From NCBI GenBank assembly GCA_009360345.1, contig SPDP01000002.1, forward strand, positions 310,001 to 374,000: 64,000 nt of DNA, in the 5' to 3' direction. The stretch comes from Alcaligenaceae bacterium SAGV5. Its GTDB lineage: Bacteria; Pseudomonadota; Gammaproteobacteria; Burkholderiales; Burkholderiaceae_B. Of this stretch, positions 8,296 to 16,368 are shown in pieces (the stretch's first letter is position 1; each line of letters starts with the position of its first letter). Made by a program: the position numbers and the translations under genes. The notes beneath the pieces are model-generated. The model was not told the DNA's origin and ran no database searches. It saw only the letters and a program-made list of their open reading frames with translations.

Positions 8296-9924
8296 TCAGG
8301 CTACGGCGGCGGGCAGCGGCGATTCATCGGACAAGTCCAGCATTTCCTGGACCAGTTGCAACAGCAGGCTTTCCCGCTGGGTGCGGGCATCCGCCGAGGC
8401 CCAGAGGTTGCGCGTTTCCAGCGGATCCTCGCGCAGGTCGTACAGTTCGCCCGCCTGGGCGTGATTGGAAAGCGTGATCCGCCATCGGTCGGTCACCAGG
8501 CTGCGGACCCTCAGCCGGGGAAGGCCGGGGTCGGTCTGGCGTGGCTGCTCGCTCTCGATGACCATGCCGCGCCGGCGGGGAGGGGACGCCTGGCGGCCTT
8601 CCAGCCAGGGCAGGAGGCTGAGCCCCTGGAGGCCGTTGTACGGGGCGACACCGGCCTTCTCCAGGATGGTGCGCGCGATGTCCAGCGTGCCGGCGGGAAT
8701 GTCCAGCGTCGCGCCCGCGCGCCCGTCATGTTTTCCCTGCCCCTCGCGCCAGATGAAGGGCACGCGGATGACGCCCTGCGCATGGATGGGACCCTTGAGC
8801 ATCGTGCCGTAGTCCCCCATCAGGTCGCCATGGTCGCTGGTGAAGATCACCACGGTGTCGCCCCGCAGGCCCAGCCGTTCAAGGGTGGCGTCGATGCGGC
8901 CGACCTGTTCGTCGATCATCGAGATCATCCCGTAGGTCAGCGCGATGATTTCCTGGCATTCGGCGGGGGAGACGGAGAACGCGGCCGTGCCTTCGCGGCT
9001 CAGACCATTGCGCGTGCGGCCATGGATGCGCTCGAGCGCATCCGGCCGGGGCTGCTGGAAGAACGTCGGCGGCAAGGGAATGTCCTGTGGCCGGTACATG
9101 TCCCAGAAGCGCCCGGGCGGGGTATAGGGATGGTGGGGATCGGGGAACGAGCACTGCAGGAAAAAGGGCTGGGTGGCGTGTTGGCGGGCATGCTCTTCCA
9201 GCCAGGCGCAGGTGCGCTCGCCGATGTAGGCGGAGGGATAGAGATGCTCGGGCATGCGCGTCCGCCAGGCTTGGGGAGTCCCATGGCGCGGGCCGGAAAT
9301 GGCATGGGCCGGGCCGCGCAGGCTGGCCGGATCGGCATGGCGGCGGGCCAGCCACGCATCGTAGTCGCCACCGACCTGGTCGCCGTGCAGGGTGCAGAGC
9401 TCGACGTGATCGAAGCCGTAGTAGGGGGTGTCCACCGCCGATCGGCCGCCCTCCCGCCAGAGCGGTGTCCACTCGTTCAGGTATTGCGGGCCCGTGCGGG
9501 TGGCGCGCACGGCGTCCCGCAGCAGGGGGCTTGGCGGCGTCCCCGTTCCCGCGTTCGTCCAGGTGCGTCGGCCCGCGCCGTCGTAGCCGAAGGCCTGGAG
9601 ATGGGACTTGCCGATCAGCGCGGTGGCGTAGCCCGCGTCTTTCAGGAGGTCGACGAACGTGACGTGGTCGCGATCGAGATTGATCCCGTTGTGGACCACG
9701 CCGTGCCGCGAGGGCATGCGGCCCGTCATCAGCGTGGCGCGGTTCGACATGCAGGTGGTGTTGGCGACATAGAAGCGTCCGGCGCGGACGCCGCGGCGGG
9801 CGATGGCGTCGATGTGGGGCGTGCGCAGCACGCCGTTGCCGTAGCAGCCGAGGTGGTCGGCGCGGTGCTGGTCCGTCATGATCAGCAGGATGTTCGGGGC
9901 GGAGCGGGTGCGCGGCATGGTCAT
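8296..9924 (-). CDS. type I sulfatase / alkaline-phosphatase-superfamily hydrolase, CxSxR variant
   Basis: A 542-residue sulfatase-fold protein. It has the metal motif ILLIMTDQHRADHLGCYGN at the N-terminus, the nucleophile motif C58-M-S-N-R followed by ATLMTG, and TSDHGDLMGD for the second metal-binding patch. Cys58 would be the formylglycine precursor, but Pro of CxPxR is replaced by Ser. No signal peptide is present, so it should act in the cytoplasm on a sulfate (or phosphonate) ester. The ATG overlaps the TGA of the Bug gene (ATGA, 9921-9924), which indicates translational coupling. No maturase gene is nearby. Confidence 0.87.
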   Translation of the reverse strand: MTMPRTRSAPNILLIMTDQHRADHLGCYGNGVLRTPHIDAIARRGVRAGRFYVANTTCMSNRATLMTGRMPSRHGVVHNGINLDRDHVTFVDLLKDAGYATALIGKSHLQAFGYDGAGRRTWTNAGTGTPPSPLLRDAVRATRTGPQYLNEWTPLWREGGRSAVDTPYYGFDHVELCTLHGDQVGGDYDAWLARRHADPASLRGPAHAISGPRHGTPQAWRTRMPEHLYPSAYIGERTCAWLEEHARQHATQPFFLQCSFPDPHHPYTPPGRFWDMYRPQDIPLPPTFFQQPRPDALERIHGRTRNGLSREGTAAFSVSPAECQEIIALTYGMISMIDEQVGRIDATLERLGLRGDTVVIFTSDHGDLMGDYGTMLKGPIHAQGVIRVPFIWREGQGKHDGRAGATLDIPAGTLDIARTILEKAGVAPYNGLQGLSLLPWLEGRQASPPRRRGMVIESEQPRQTDPGLPRLRVRSLVTDRWRITLSNHAQAGELYDLREDPLETRNLWASADARTQRESLLLQLVQEMLDLSDESPLPAAVA

Positions 9925-10889
9925 TCCGGCTGGATGTGCGCGTCGCGGATGATGCGGCCGTAGCGGTCGTAATCGGCTTTCACCTTGGCGGCGAAGGCCG
10001 ACGGATTCATGGGCTCGGGCGCCTGGCTCATCTCGGCCAGCTGTTTCGCGACCGCGGGGTCTTTCAGGACGGTGTTGACGTCCTCGTTGATCCGCGCGAC
10101 GAGGCCGGGCGGCAGGTCCCTGGGGCCGTACATGCCGAACCAGGCATCCATGAGGGTGCCCGGGAAGCCTTGTTCCTCGGCCGTCGGCACATCCGGAAGC
10201 AAGGGCGTGCGCCGGCTTTCGAGCGTGGCCAGCGGGACGAGCCTGCCCGAGTCGATCTGCGCCTTGCCGCCGGCCAGGCCCACGAAGATGACTTTCACGT
10301 GCCCGCCCAGGACGTCGTTCATGGCCAGCCCGATGCCTCGGTACGGCGAATAGGTCATCGACACGCCGGCCGCCTTCTTGAAAAGCTCGCCGGCCATGTG
10401 CATGGGGGAGCCGTTGCCGGATCCGGCGAACAGCAGCCCCGGCTCCTTGCGCGCGAGCGCGGCCAGGTCCGCCAGGTTCCTGGCCGGCACCGAAGGATGG
10501 ACCAGGGCGACGAGCGGCGTGGTCGACAGCATCGCGACGGGCTTGAAGTCGGCCATGGCGTCCGCCCTGGCCTTGTTCGCCGGGCTCAGGACGTGGGGGT
10601 TGATGAGGAAACCGTTGGTCGTGACCAGCAGCGTATGGCCATCGGGGGCGGCGCGCGCCACCAGGTCGCTGCCGATATTCCCGCTGGCGCCGGGACGGTT
10701 GTTGACGATGACGGGCTGGCCCCATTTCTCCGCCAGCTTCGTCCCCACCAGGCGCGCGACGGGGTCGACGCCCCCGCCGGGCGGAAAGGGCACGACGAAG
10801 GTGACAGGGTGCGAGGGAAACGTGTCGGCCCCGTGGGCCGGCAGGGAGGACACCGCGAGACTGGCGGCGATGGCGAACATGCGTTTCAT
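9921..10889 (-). CDS. Bug-family (TTT) periplasmic solute-binding receptor
   Basis: A 322-residue receptor with signal peptide MKRMFAIAASLAVSSLPAHGA, then FPSHPVTFVVPFPPGGGVDPVARLVG, VIVNNRPGASGNI and PDGHTLLV. It is the first gene of a Bug-sulfatase-(porin) unit and overlaps the sulfatase start by four bases. Coupled expression suggests the ligand is the sulfatase substrate or its carboxylate relative. The LysR gene at 11000 is divergent, 110 bp away. Confidence 0.9.
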   Translation of the reverse strand: MKRMFAIAASLAVSSLPAHGADTFPSHPVTFVVPFPPGGGVDPVARLVGTKLAEKWGQPVIVNNRPGASGNIGSDLVARAAPDGHTLLVTTNGFLINPHVLSPANKARADAMADFKPVAMLSTTPLVALVHPSVPARNLADLAALARKEPGLLFAGSGNGSPMHMAGELFKKAAGVSMTYSPYRGIGLAMNDVLGGHVKVIFVGLAGGKAQIDSGRLVPLATLESRRTPLLPDVPTAEEQGFPGTLMDAWFGMYGPRDLPPGLVARINEDVNTVLKDPAVAKQLAEMSQAPEPMNPSAFAAKVKADYDRYGRIIRDAHIQPE

Positions 10890-10999
10890 GGCGGCGGGGA
10901 AGGCGTCGGCGTTGGGATGCGAGGCACTTTACCGACCGTACCTGCTCTGGCATAGTGCCGCCGACCGGAAACACTTGCAGGACGCCGATGTAAATCGCC

Positions 11000-11902
11000 A
11001 TGGACCGACTACGGCTCATCTCCACTTTCCTGCAAGCCGCGCAGGCGAAGAATTTCAGCGAAGCGGCAGGCAAGCTGAAAATCGCCCCGCAGGCCGTCAG
11101 CTCGCAGATCGCGCAACTGGAAGCCTGGCTGGACATCAGGCTGTTCCAGCGGACGACCCGCCAGATGTGGCTGACCGAAGAGGGACGCATCTTCTACGAA
11201 AAGTGCCGGGCGGGCGTGGCGCTGATCGAAGAAGGCGAAGCTGCCTTGCGGGAAAGGCACAGCGACGCCGTGGGCACGGTCAGGCTGGCCGTGGGCCACA
11301 GCCTGGGCGCGTCCACCATCGCGCCCCTGCTGCTGGAATTCGGCGCCAGGCATCCGGCAATCCATGTCGACCTGCTGGTACTGAACCAGTTGGCCGACAT
11401 GGTCCAGATGCAGGCCGACATCGGCGTCATCGGCGGCGGCCTGCCGGACAGTTCGCTGACGGCGCGCCGCATCGGGGTGGTCGGACACGACCTGTGCGCC
11501 TCGCCCGGATATCTGGCCGCGCAAGGAGTGCCCACGTCCCCGGAGGACCTCCGCGCGCACCGCTGCATCGCCTTGAGGCATCCGCGCAATGACACCGTCC
11601 GGCCGTGGTCCTTCAAGATCGGCAGCGAGGTGCGGACGCTGGAACTGCCGCACGCGATCACGGTCGCGGATGTCGGCACGCAGCGCTGGCTGGTGCTCAA
11701 CGGCGCGGGAGTGGGGCAGATCACCGATTACTATGCCGAGCCGCTGGTCCGCGAAGGCCAGCTTGCGCGGATCGAGGTGGGGTACGTGTCGCGGCCGGTG
11801 GAGCTGTTCATCTACATGCCCCGGCGCGAGCTCGTGCCCCGGCGCTGCCGGTTGCTGAACGATTTCCTGTTCGAGGCACTCCGCTCCCGGCTCAAGCAAT
11901 GA
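11000..11902 (+). CDS. LysR-family transcriptional regulator
   Basis: A 300-residue protein with the N-terminal helix-turn-helix (FLQAAQAKNFSEAAGKLKIA, AVSSQIAQLEAWLDIRLFQRTTR) and a C-terminal effector domain. The AaeR/CrgA-like pattern (short DRLRLISTFL start, LFQRTTR) is common among regulators of transport and aromatic genes. It is divergent from the Bug-sulfatase unit and is the obvious candidate regulator for it. It is convergent with another LysR gene, separated by 15 bp. Confidence 0.87.
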   Translation: MDRLRLISTFLQAAQAKNFSEAAGKLKIAPQAVSSQIAQLEAWLDIRLFQRTTRQMWLTEEGRIFYEKCRAGVALIEEGEAALRERHSDAVGTVRLAVGHSLGASTIAPLLLEFGARHPAIHVDLLVLNQLADMVQMQADIGVIGGGLPDSSLTARRIGVVGHDLCASPGYLAAQGVPTSPEDLRAHRCIALRHPRNDTVRPWSFKIGSEVRTLELPHAITVADVGTQRWLVLNGAGVGQITDYYAEPLVREGQLARIEVGYVSRPVELFIYMPRRELVPRRCRLLNDFLFEALRSRLKQ

Positions 11903-11917
11903 TCCGGGTCGCCCGCG

Positions 11918-12838
11918 CTACTCCATGCCCTTGCTCCAGGACTTGGGTGTCCTGGCCCATTCCTTCAGGAACTCCAGGAAGACCTGGACCCGCATGGGGA
12001 GGTTCTTGCGCGACGAGTAGATGGCGTAGACGTCCAGGCCCGATGGCACGTAGCCGGGCAGCACGACCTGTAGTTCGCCGCGTTCGATCTCGTCGGCGAT
12101 CATGTAATAGGGATGCATGGAGATGCCCATGCCGGCCAGCGCGGCTTCCTTGAGCGCGTCGCCGAAGTCCGAGCGCAGCGGCCCCTGGACCCGGACCGCC
12201 ACCGGACCCTCGGGGCCCGTGAAGTTCCAGGTGGCGGTGGGCGATTTGTTCCAGTTGACCAGGCACTTGCAGTGCTGGAGGTCGCGGGGATGGGTGATGG
12301 GCGGAACCTTCGCGAGGTAGGCGGGCGAGGCGACCAGCGCCTGGCGCGCCTCGGCCAGCGGAATGGCGATGAAACTCGCGTCTTTCAGCACCGGGACGAT
12401 GATGATGCCCACGTCCAGGCCCTGTTCGACGAAGGTCTCCTGCTTGCGGACCGTGAGCAGGCTGAGCGCGATCTGGACGTCGGGATAGCGTTCGTGGAAT
12501 TCGCCTATCACCGGCAAGAGGCGCTGCGTGCCGAAGGCCGGCGGCACGCCCACCCGCACCACGCCCGCCACGTCGCGCGACAGATCGTGGACGGATTCGC
12601 GCAGGTCGTCGTAGCGCTGCAGCAGGTCGGTGCCGTTCTCCAGCACCTGCAGGCCCGCGGGCGTCAGCCCCAGTTGCTTGGTCGTGCGGTTGAGCAGCTT
12701 GACGCCCAGGGAGCGTTCCAGCCAGGCCACCTGCTTGGTGCAGGTGGCGCGCGATACGCCGAAGTGCTGCGCCGCGCCGGCGAAACTGTTGCGCCTGGCC
12801 ACCTCCAGGAACATGCGCAGGCAACTGAGCTGGTCCAC
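11918..12838 (-). CDS. LysR-family transcriptional regulator
   Basis: A 306-residue protein with helix-turn-helix at residues 1-60 (MDQLSCLRMFLEVARRNSFAG, CTKQVAWLERSLGVKLLNRTTK) and an effector domain containing LPVIGEFHERYPDVQIALS. It is divergent from the Bug receptor gene at 12969 with a 130-bp shared regulatory region that holds an AT-rich palindrome, so it most likely controls that receptor gene. Confidence 0.87.
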   Translation of the reverse strand: MDQLSCLRMFLEVARRNSFAGAAQHFGVSRATCTKQVAWLERSLGVKLLNRTTKQLGLTPAGLQVLENGTDLLQRYDDLRESVHDLSRDVAGVVRVGVPPAFGTQRLLPVIGEFHERYPDVQIALSLLTVRKQETFVEQGLDVGIIIVPVLKDASFIAIPLAEARQALVASPAYLAKVPPITHPRDLQHCKCLVNWNKSPTATWNFTGPEGPVAVRVQGPLRSDFGDALKEAALAGMGISMHPYYMIADEIERGELQVVLPGYVPSGLDVYAIYSSRKNLPMRVQVFLEFLKEWARTPKSWSKGME

Positions 12839-12867
12839 GTGTTTATCCTTGCCGGTTTCTTCTTAGG

Positions 12868-12880
12868 AAATTTCAAATTT
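12868..12880. promoter_or_regulatory. AT-rich palindrome, candidate LysR site
   Basis: AAATTT-C-AAATTT lies in the divergent region between LysR (start 12838) and the Bug receptor (start 12969). It is symmetric and AT-rich in an otherwise GC-rich window, close to the LysR start, as expected of an autoregulatory site. No other evidence supports it. Confidence 0.3.
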
Positions 12881-12968
12881 AGCACCGCCGCCTTGTTGAG
12901 CCGGCTGGGCGAACGAATAATGCCCTCATTCATTGTTTCGCATTCGATACCAGAATCCGGAGACCCGT

Positions 12969-13964
12969 ATGACCAAGACCCTTTCGTCCTCTACCCGCCG
13001 CCGGCTGACCGCGCTGGCGCTCGCGCTTGGCGCCGCCGGCCCCTGGGCCGCGCCGGCAAGCGCGCAAGGTTTCCCGTCGCACCCGCTGCGCCTGGTCGTG
13101 GCCTACGCGCCGGGCGGGGCGACCGACATCGTCGGGCGGATGTTCGCCCAGGAAATGTCCGACAGCCTGGGGCAGACGGTGGTGCTGGAGAACCGCGCGG
13201 GCGGCGGCACCCTGGTGGGGACCGAGTCGGTCAAGCGTTCGGCGGCCGATGGCTACACGCTGCTCTTCGGCACCAACGCCTTCGTGATCACGCCGCTGCT
13301 GCACGACGCCAAGACCTACGATCCCGTCGCCGATTTCCAGCCCATCGGCCAGGCCACGGTGCAATCGCTGGGCATCCTGGTGACGCCCGGGCTGAAACTG
13401 CGCACGGTCAAGGATTTCATCGCCTACGCCAAGGCCAACCCGGGCAAGGTGAATTTCGCCTCGTCGGGCAACGGTTCGGCGCAGCATCTGGCGGGCGAGG
13501 CCTTCGCCAAGGCGGCGGGCGTCAAGATGGTCCACGTCCCCTACAAGGGAACGGGACCGGCCATGGCCGACCTGCTGTCCGGACGCGTGGACGTCATGTT
13601 CAGCTCGCTGGTGGGGAACATGGAGCACGTGGCCGACGGCCGGCTGGTGCTGATCGCGACGACCGGCGCCAAGCGCTCGCCCGCCACGCCCGACGTGCCC
13701 ACGGTCGACGAGAGCGGCGTCAAGGGCTTCCAGGCCGAGACCTGGCAGGCCGTGCTGGCGCCCGCCGGCACGCCCGCGCCGGTGGTCGATCGCCTGAACG
13801 CCGCGCTGGCCAAGGCCGGCAAGTCGGCGAAGATCGTCGAGACGCTGGCGGCGCAGGGCATGGAGGTGCGGACCACCTCGCCCGCGGAGCTGCGCGAGCT
13901 GCTGGTCCGCGACACCACCCAGTACAAGGCCCTGCTGCAGCAGGCCAAGAACACGCTGCAATAA
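12969..13964 (+). CDS. Bug-family (TTT) periplasmic solute-binding receptor
   Basis: A 331-residue receptor. The signal peptide ends near APASAQ, followed by GFPSHPLRLVVAYAPGGATDIVGRMFA, VVLENRAGGGT, ADGYTLLFG and a KTYDPVADFQPIG loop. The ATG at 12969 was chosen over an in-frame upstream ATG (12933) because it begins the basic n-region of the signal peptide (MTKTLSSSTRRR). It is divergent from its presumed LysR regulator, and its stop directly abuts the stop of the SnoaL-like gene on the other strand. The ligand is unknown. Confidence 0.9.
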   Translation: MTKTLSSSTRRRLTALALALGAAGPWAAPASAQGFPSHPLRLVVAYAPGGATDIVGRMFAQEMSDSLGQTVVLENRAGGGTLVGTESVKRSAADGYTLLFGTNAFVITPLLHDAKTYDPVADFQPIGQATVQSLGILVTPGLKLRTVKDFIAYAKANPGKVNFASSGNGSAQHLAGEAFAKAAGVKMVHVPYKGTGPAMADLLSGRVDVMFSSLVGNMEHVADGRLVLIATTGAKRSPATPDVPTVDESGVKGFQAETWQAVLAPAGTPAPVVDRLNAALAKAGKSAKIVETLAAQGMEVRTTSPAELRELLVRDTTQYKALLQQAKNTLQ

Positions 13965-14393
13965 TCAGTCGCCGAACCGGCGCTGGCCGCGCTTTTCCTC
14001 CGCCAGCCAGCGCCCGTCCGGCGCCCGGGACAGGCGTTCGTGGTGCAGCGAAATGGACAGGGGCGACGGCATCGGGACCGGCCCCGCGGGCGGGACCGCC
14101 GCGTCGACGCGGTAGACCAGCGTCATGTATCGGGCCGTGGCCCGGTCCGGTCCATCCAGGTCGATCACGAGGTTCTGCACCAGATGGGCCGTGGTGCGTC
14201 CGGCGGGCCGGTCGGCCAGCGCCTGGCGGACCTCGGCGGGGCCTTGCAGCATGCGGCCCTGGCGATGCCAGATCCCTTGTCCGGCCATGCAGGCGGCCAC
14301 GGCGTCGAAGTCGCCGCCGTCCAGTGCCAGGTAGAAGCCATGGATGGCCTGCTGGCAGCCGGTCACGGCCGCCCAATGTTCCAGATCGGTCAT
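13965..14393 (-). CDS. SnoaL/NTF2-like small protein
   Basis: A 142-residue protein with the cone-shaped NTF2/SnoaL pattern: IHGFYLALDGGDFDAVAACM, a central GQGIWHRQGRMLQGPAEVRQAL, and C-terminal strands (ARYMTLVYRVDA, PLSISLHHERLSR). Family members are polyketide or steroid isomerases, dehydratases or oxygenase subunits; this one is too divergent to place. It is the last gene of the TauD-FMN oxidase-FAH run, 4 bp after the FAH gene, so it probably acts on an intermediate of that pathway. Confidence 0.75.
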   Translation of the reverse strand: MTDLEHWAAVTGCQQAIHGFYLALDGGDFDAVAACMAGQGIWHRQGRMLQGPAEVRQALADRPAGRTTAHLVQNLVIDLDGPDRATARYMTLVYRVDAAVPPAGPVPMPSPLSISLHHERLSRAPDGRWLAEEKRGQRRFGD

Positions 14394-14397
14394 GGCG

Positions 14398-15174
14398 TCA
14401 TCCTTGCACGAAGGTGTTGCGCAGCGTGCCCAGCCCGGTGATCTCGATCTCCACCACGTCGCCGGCACGCAGGTCGGGCGACTGGCCGTCGGTGCCCATC
14501 CACACCACGTCGCCGGGATACAGGGTCAGGTATTGCGTCATGGCGCACAGGAAGGTGGGCACGTCGAAGATCATCGCCGCGGTGGCGAAGTCGATGGTGG
14601 TCCGGCCGTTCACGCGCACCTGGGTGCGGGCCCCGGACGGATCGAAATCGGTGTCTATCCACGGACCCATGGGCTTGAAGGTGTCCGAGTTCTTGGCGCG
14701 CCAGAAGGTGCGGTCCGACCGCTGCCAGTTGCGTTCGCTGACGTCGTTGCCGATGGTGTAGCCCAGCACGCAGTCCAGCGCGTTTGCGGGCGTCAGGTGG
14801 CGTGCCTGTTTGCCGATGACCACGACCAGTTCGCCTTCGTAGTGGATGGTGCGGGCATCGGCCGGCATCACCACGTCGTGGCCGTGCGGCACCAGCGCGT
14901 TGTTGGCCCGGTAGCCGATGTCCGCCTGTTTCGGCAGTTGCGGCTCCTGGCCTCGCTTGCGGGCCGCCTCGATGGCGTGCTCGGCGTAGTTCAGCCCGGC
15001 GCAGTAGAAGGTGCGCGGGATGACCGGAACCTCCAGCCGCACCTGGTCCAGGCTGGCCCAATCGTCCGTCTGCGCATAGCCGTCGAAGGGCGTGCCCTCG
15101 ACCCGCCGTATGCGGTCGCCCTCGGCCAGTCCGTAGTGGGTGCCCGTCGAATCCGTGTATCTCAGCCAGCGCAT
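14398..15174 (-). CDS. fumarylacetoacetate hydrolase-family protein
   Basis: A 258-residue protein of the FAH superfamily, whose members hydrolyse, decarboxylate or isomerise beta-diketo acids from ring cleavage. It has FYCAGLNYAEHAIEA, the metal-binding pair in IHYEGELVVVIG, GYTIGNDVSERNWQ and GDVVWMGTDG. The last of these replaces the usual GTP-x-GV segment, so the exact reaction is uncertain. Its start overlaps the end of the FMN oxidase gene by 13 bp. In this catechol-type cluster it is a candidate for processing the ring-fission product. Confidence 0.83.
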   Translation of the reverse strand: MRWLRYTDSTGTHYGLAEGDRIRRVEGTPFDGYAQTDDWASLDQVRLEVPVIPRTFYCAGLNYAEHAIEAARKRGQEPQLPKQADIGYRANNALVPHGHDVVMPADARTIHYEGELVVVIGKQARHLTPANALDCVLGYTIGNDVSERNWQRSDRTFWRAKNSDTFKPMGPWIDTDFDPSGARTQVRVNGRTTIDFATAAMIFDVPTFLCAMTQYLTLYPGDVVWMGTDGQSPDLRAGDVVEIEITGLGTLRNTFVQG

Positions 15175-16361
15175 GTCCGTCCTTCGTGGGTTGCCTGGCG
15201 CGGCGGGCGCGCCAGGAGGGTTTCGTCGATGTCCTCGATGCCGGGCGCGCCGCACAGCTTCATCGCGCGTACCAGTTCCTCGGTCAATATCTGCAATGCC
15301 CGGTGGGCGCCCGGTTCGCCGCCCGCGACCGCGCCATACAGCGTCGCGCGTCCGACCAGCACGCCTTCGGCGCCCAGCGCCCGGGCCTTCAGGATGTCCA
15401 CGCCGCGCCGCACGCCGCCGTCCAGCCAGACCGGGATGCGGCCGGCCACCGCGTCCACCACGCCGGGCAGCGCATCCAGCGTCGCGCAGGCGCCGTCGAG
15501 CTGGCGCCCGCCATGATTGGACACCACCACGGCGTCGGCGCCCAGCCGGACCACCCGGTCGGCGTCGTCCGGGCGCAGGATGCCCTTGACGATCAGCTTG
15601 CGCGGCCAGCGGTCGCGCACCTGGGCCAGGCGGTCCCAGTCGAACGAGGGGTCGTAGTTGCGTCCCACCGCCGAAGCCAGTCCCGCCACCGAGGTCACGT
15701 CGCGTTGCAGGCCGATCAGGTTCTTGTTCACCGGCATGCCGTGGCGCAGCAGCGCCAGCGCCCAGCGGGGATGGGCCGCGACGTCGCCGAAGCTGCGGGT
15801 TGTGAGCCGGAAGGGCGTGCGGAAGCCGTTGCGCACGTCGCGTTCGCGCTTGCCGCCCACCGGCAGGTCGACGGTGATGACCAGGGCCTCGTAGTCGGCC
15901 GCTCGCGCGCGTTCGATCAGGGCGTGGAAGAAGTCCTGGTTCTTCAGCACGTAGGCCTGGAACCACAGGCGGCCCGGCGCCTCGCGCGCGACTTCCTCGA
16001 TCGACGCGGTGGCGCTGGTCGACAGCGTATAGGGGATGCCGTGCCGCGCCGCCGCCCTGGCGATGGCCAGGTCGCCGCCGTGGCGGCCGTAGCCGACCCC
16101 GCCGGTGGGGGCGATGGCCAGCGGGTAGTCGGCCGGCGCGCCCAGCACGGTGCACCGGGTCGAGACCTGGGAGACGTCCACCAGGGCGCGTGGCAGGAGG
16201 CGCACGCGCTCGAAGGCCTGGCGGTTGTCGGCCAGCGTGGCCTCGCTCTCGGCGCCGCCGTCGAAGAAATCGAACACCAGCCTGGGCAGGCGGCGGCGCG
16301 CCGCCGCCCGCAGGTCGTCGATGGACTGGGCGCGGCCGATGCCGCGATCGAACAGACCCAT
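15162..16361 (-). CDS. FMN-dependent alpha-hydroxy acid oxidase/dehydrogenase
   Basis: A 399-residue TIM-barrel flavoprotein of the lactate/mandelate/glycolate oxidase family. It shows LPRLVFDFFDGGAESE, the FMN phosphate segment LAIAPTGGVGYG, WFQAYV, the catalytic His in VSNHGGRQLDG with its following Arg, and VWLDGGVRRGVDILKA. It oxidises an L-2-hydroxy acid to the 2-keto acid. It lies 8 bp after the TauD-like gene and overlaps the FAH gene. The N-terminal family domain is complete and there is no membrane segment. Confidence 0.88.
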   Translation of the reverse strand: MGLFDRGIGRAQSIDDLRAAARRRLPRLVFDFFDGGAESEATLADNRQAFERVRLLPRALVDVSQVSTRCTVLGAPADYPLAIAPTGGVGYGRHGGDLAIARAAARHGIPYTLSTSATASIEEVAREAPGRLWFQAYVLKNQDFFHALIERARAADYEALVITVDLPVGGKRERDVRNGFRTPFRLTTRSFGDVAAHPRWALALLRHGMPVNKNLIGLQRDVTSVAGLASAVGRNYDPSFDWDRLAQVRDRWPRKLIVKGILRPDDADRVVRLGADAVVVSNHGGRQLDGACATLDALPGVVDAVAGRIPVWLDGGVRRGVDILKARALGAEGVLVGRATLYGAVAGGEPGAHRALQILTEELVRAMKLCGAPGIEDIDETLLARPPRQATHEGRTCAG

Positions 16362-16368
16362 GGCGCGC

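Noticed and set aside
10923-10959. GGCACT ... AGTGCC inverted repeat between Bug and LysR
   Set aside because: The 6-bp arms are 25 nt apart, which is too short and too far apart for a convincing operator in GC-rich DNA.
8296-11190. N-terminal extension making the sulfatase 964 residues long
   Set aside because: The extra sequence overlaps the Bug gene in another frame and has no homology features. The ATGA overlap gives the natural start at 9924.
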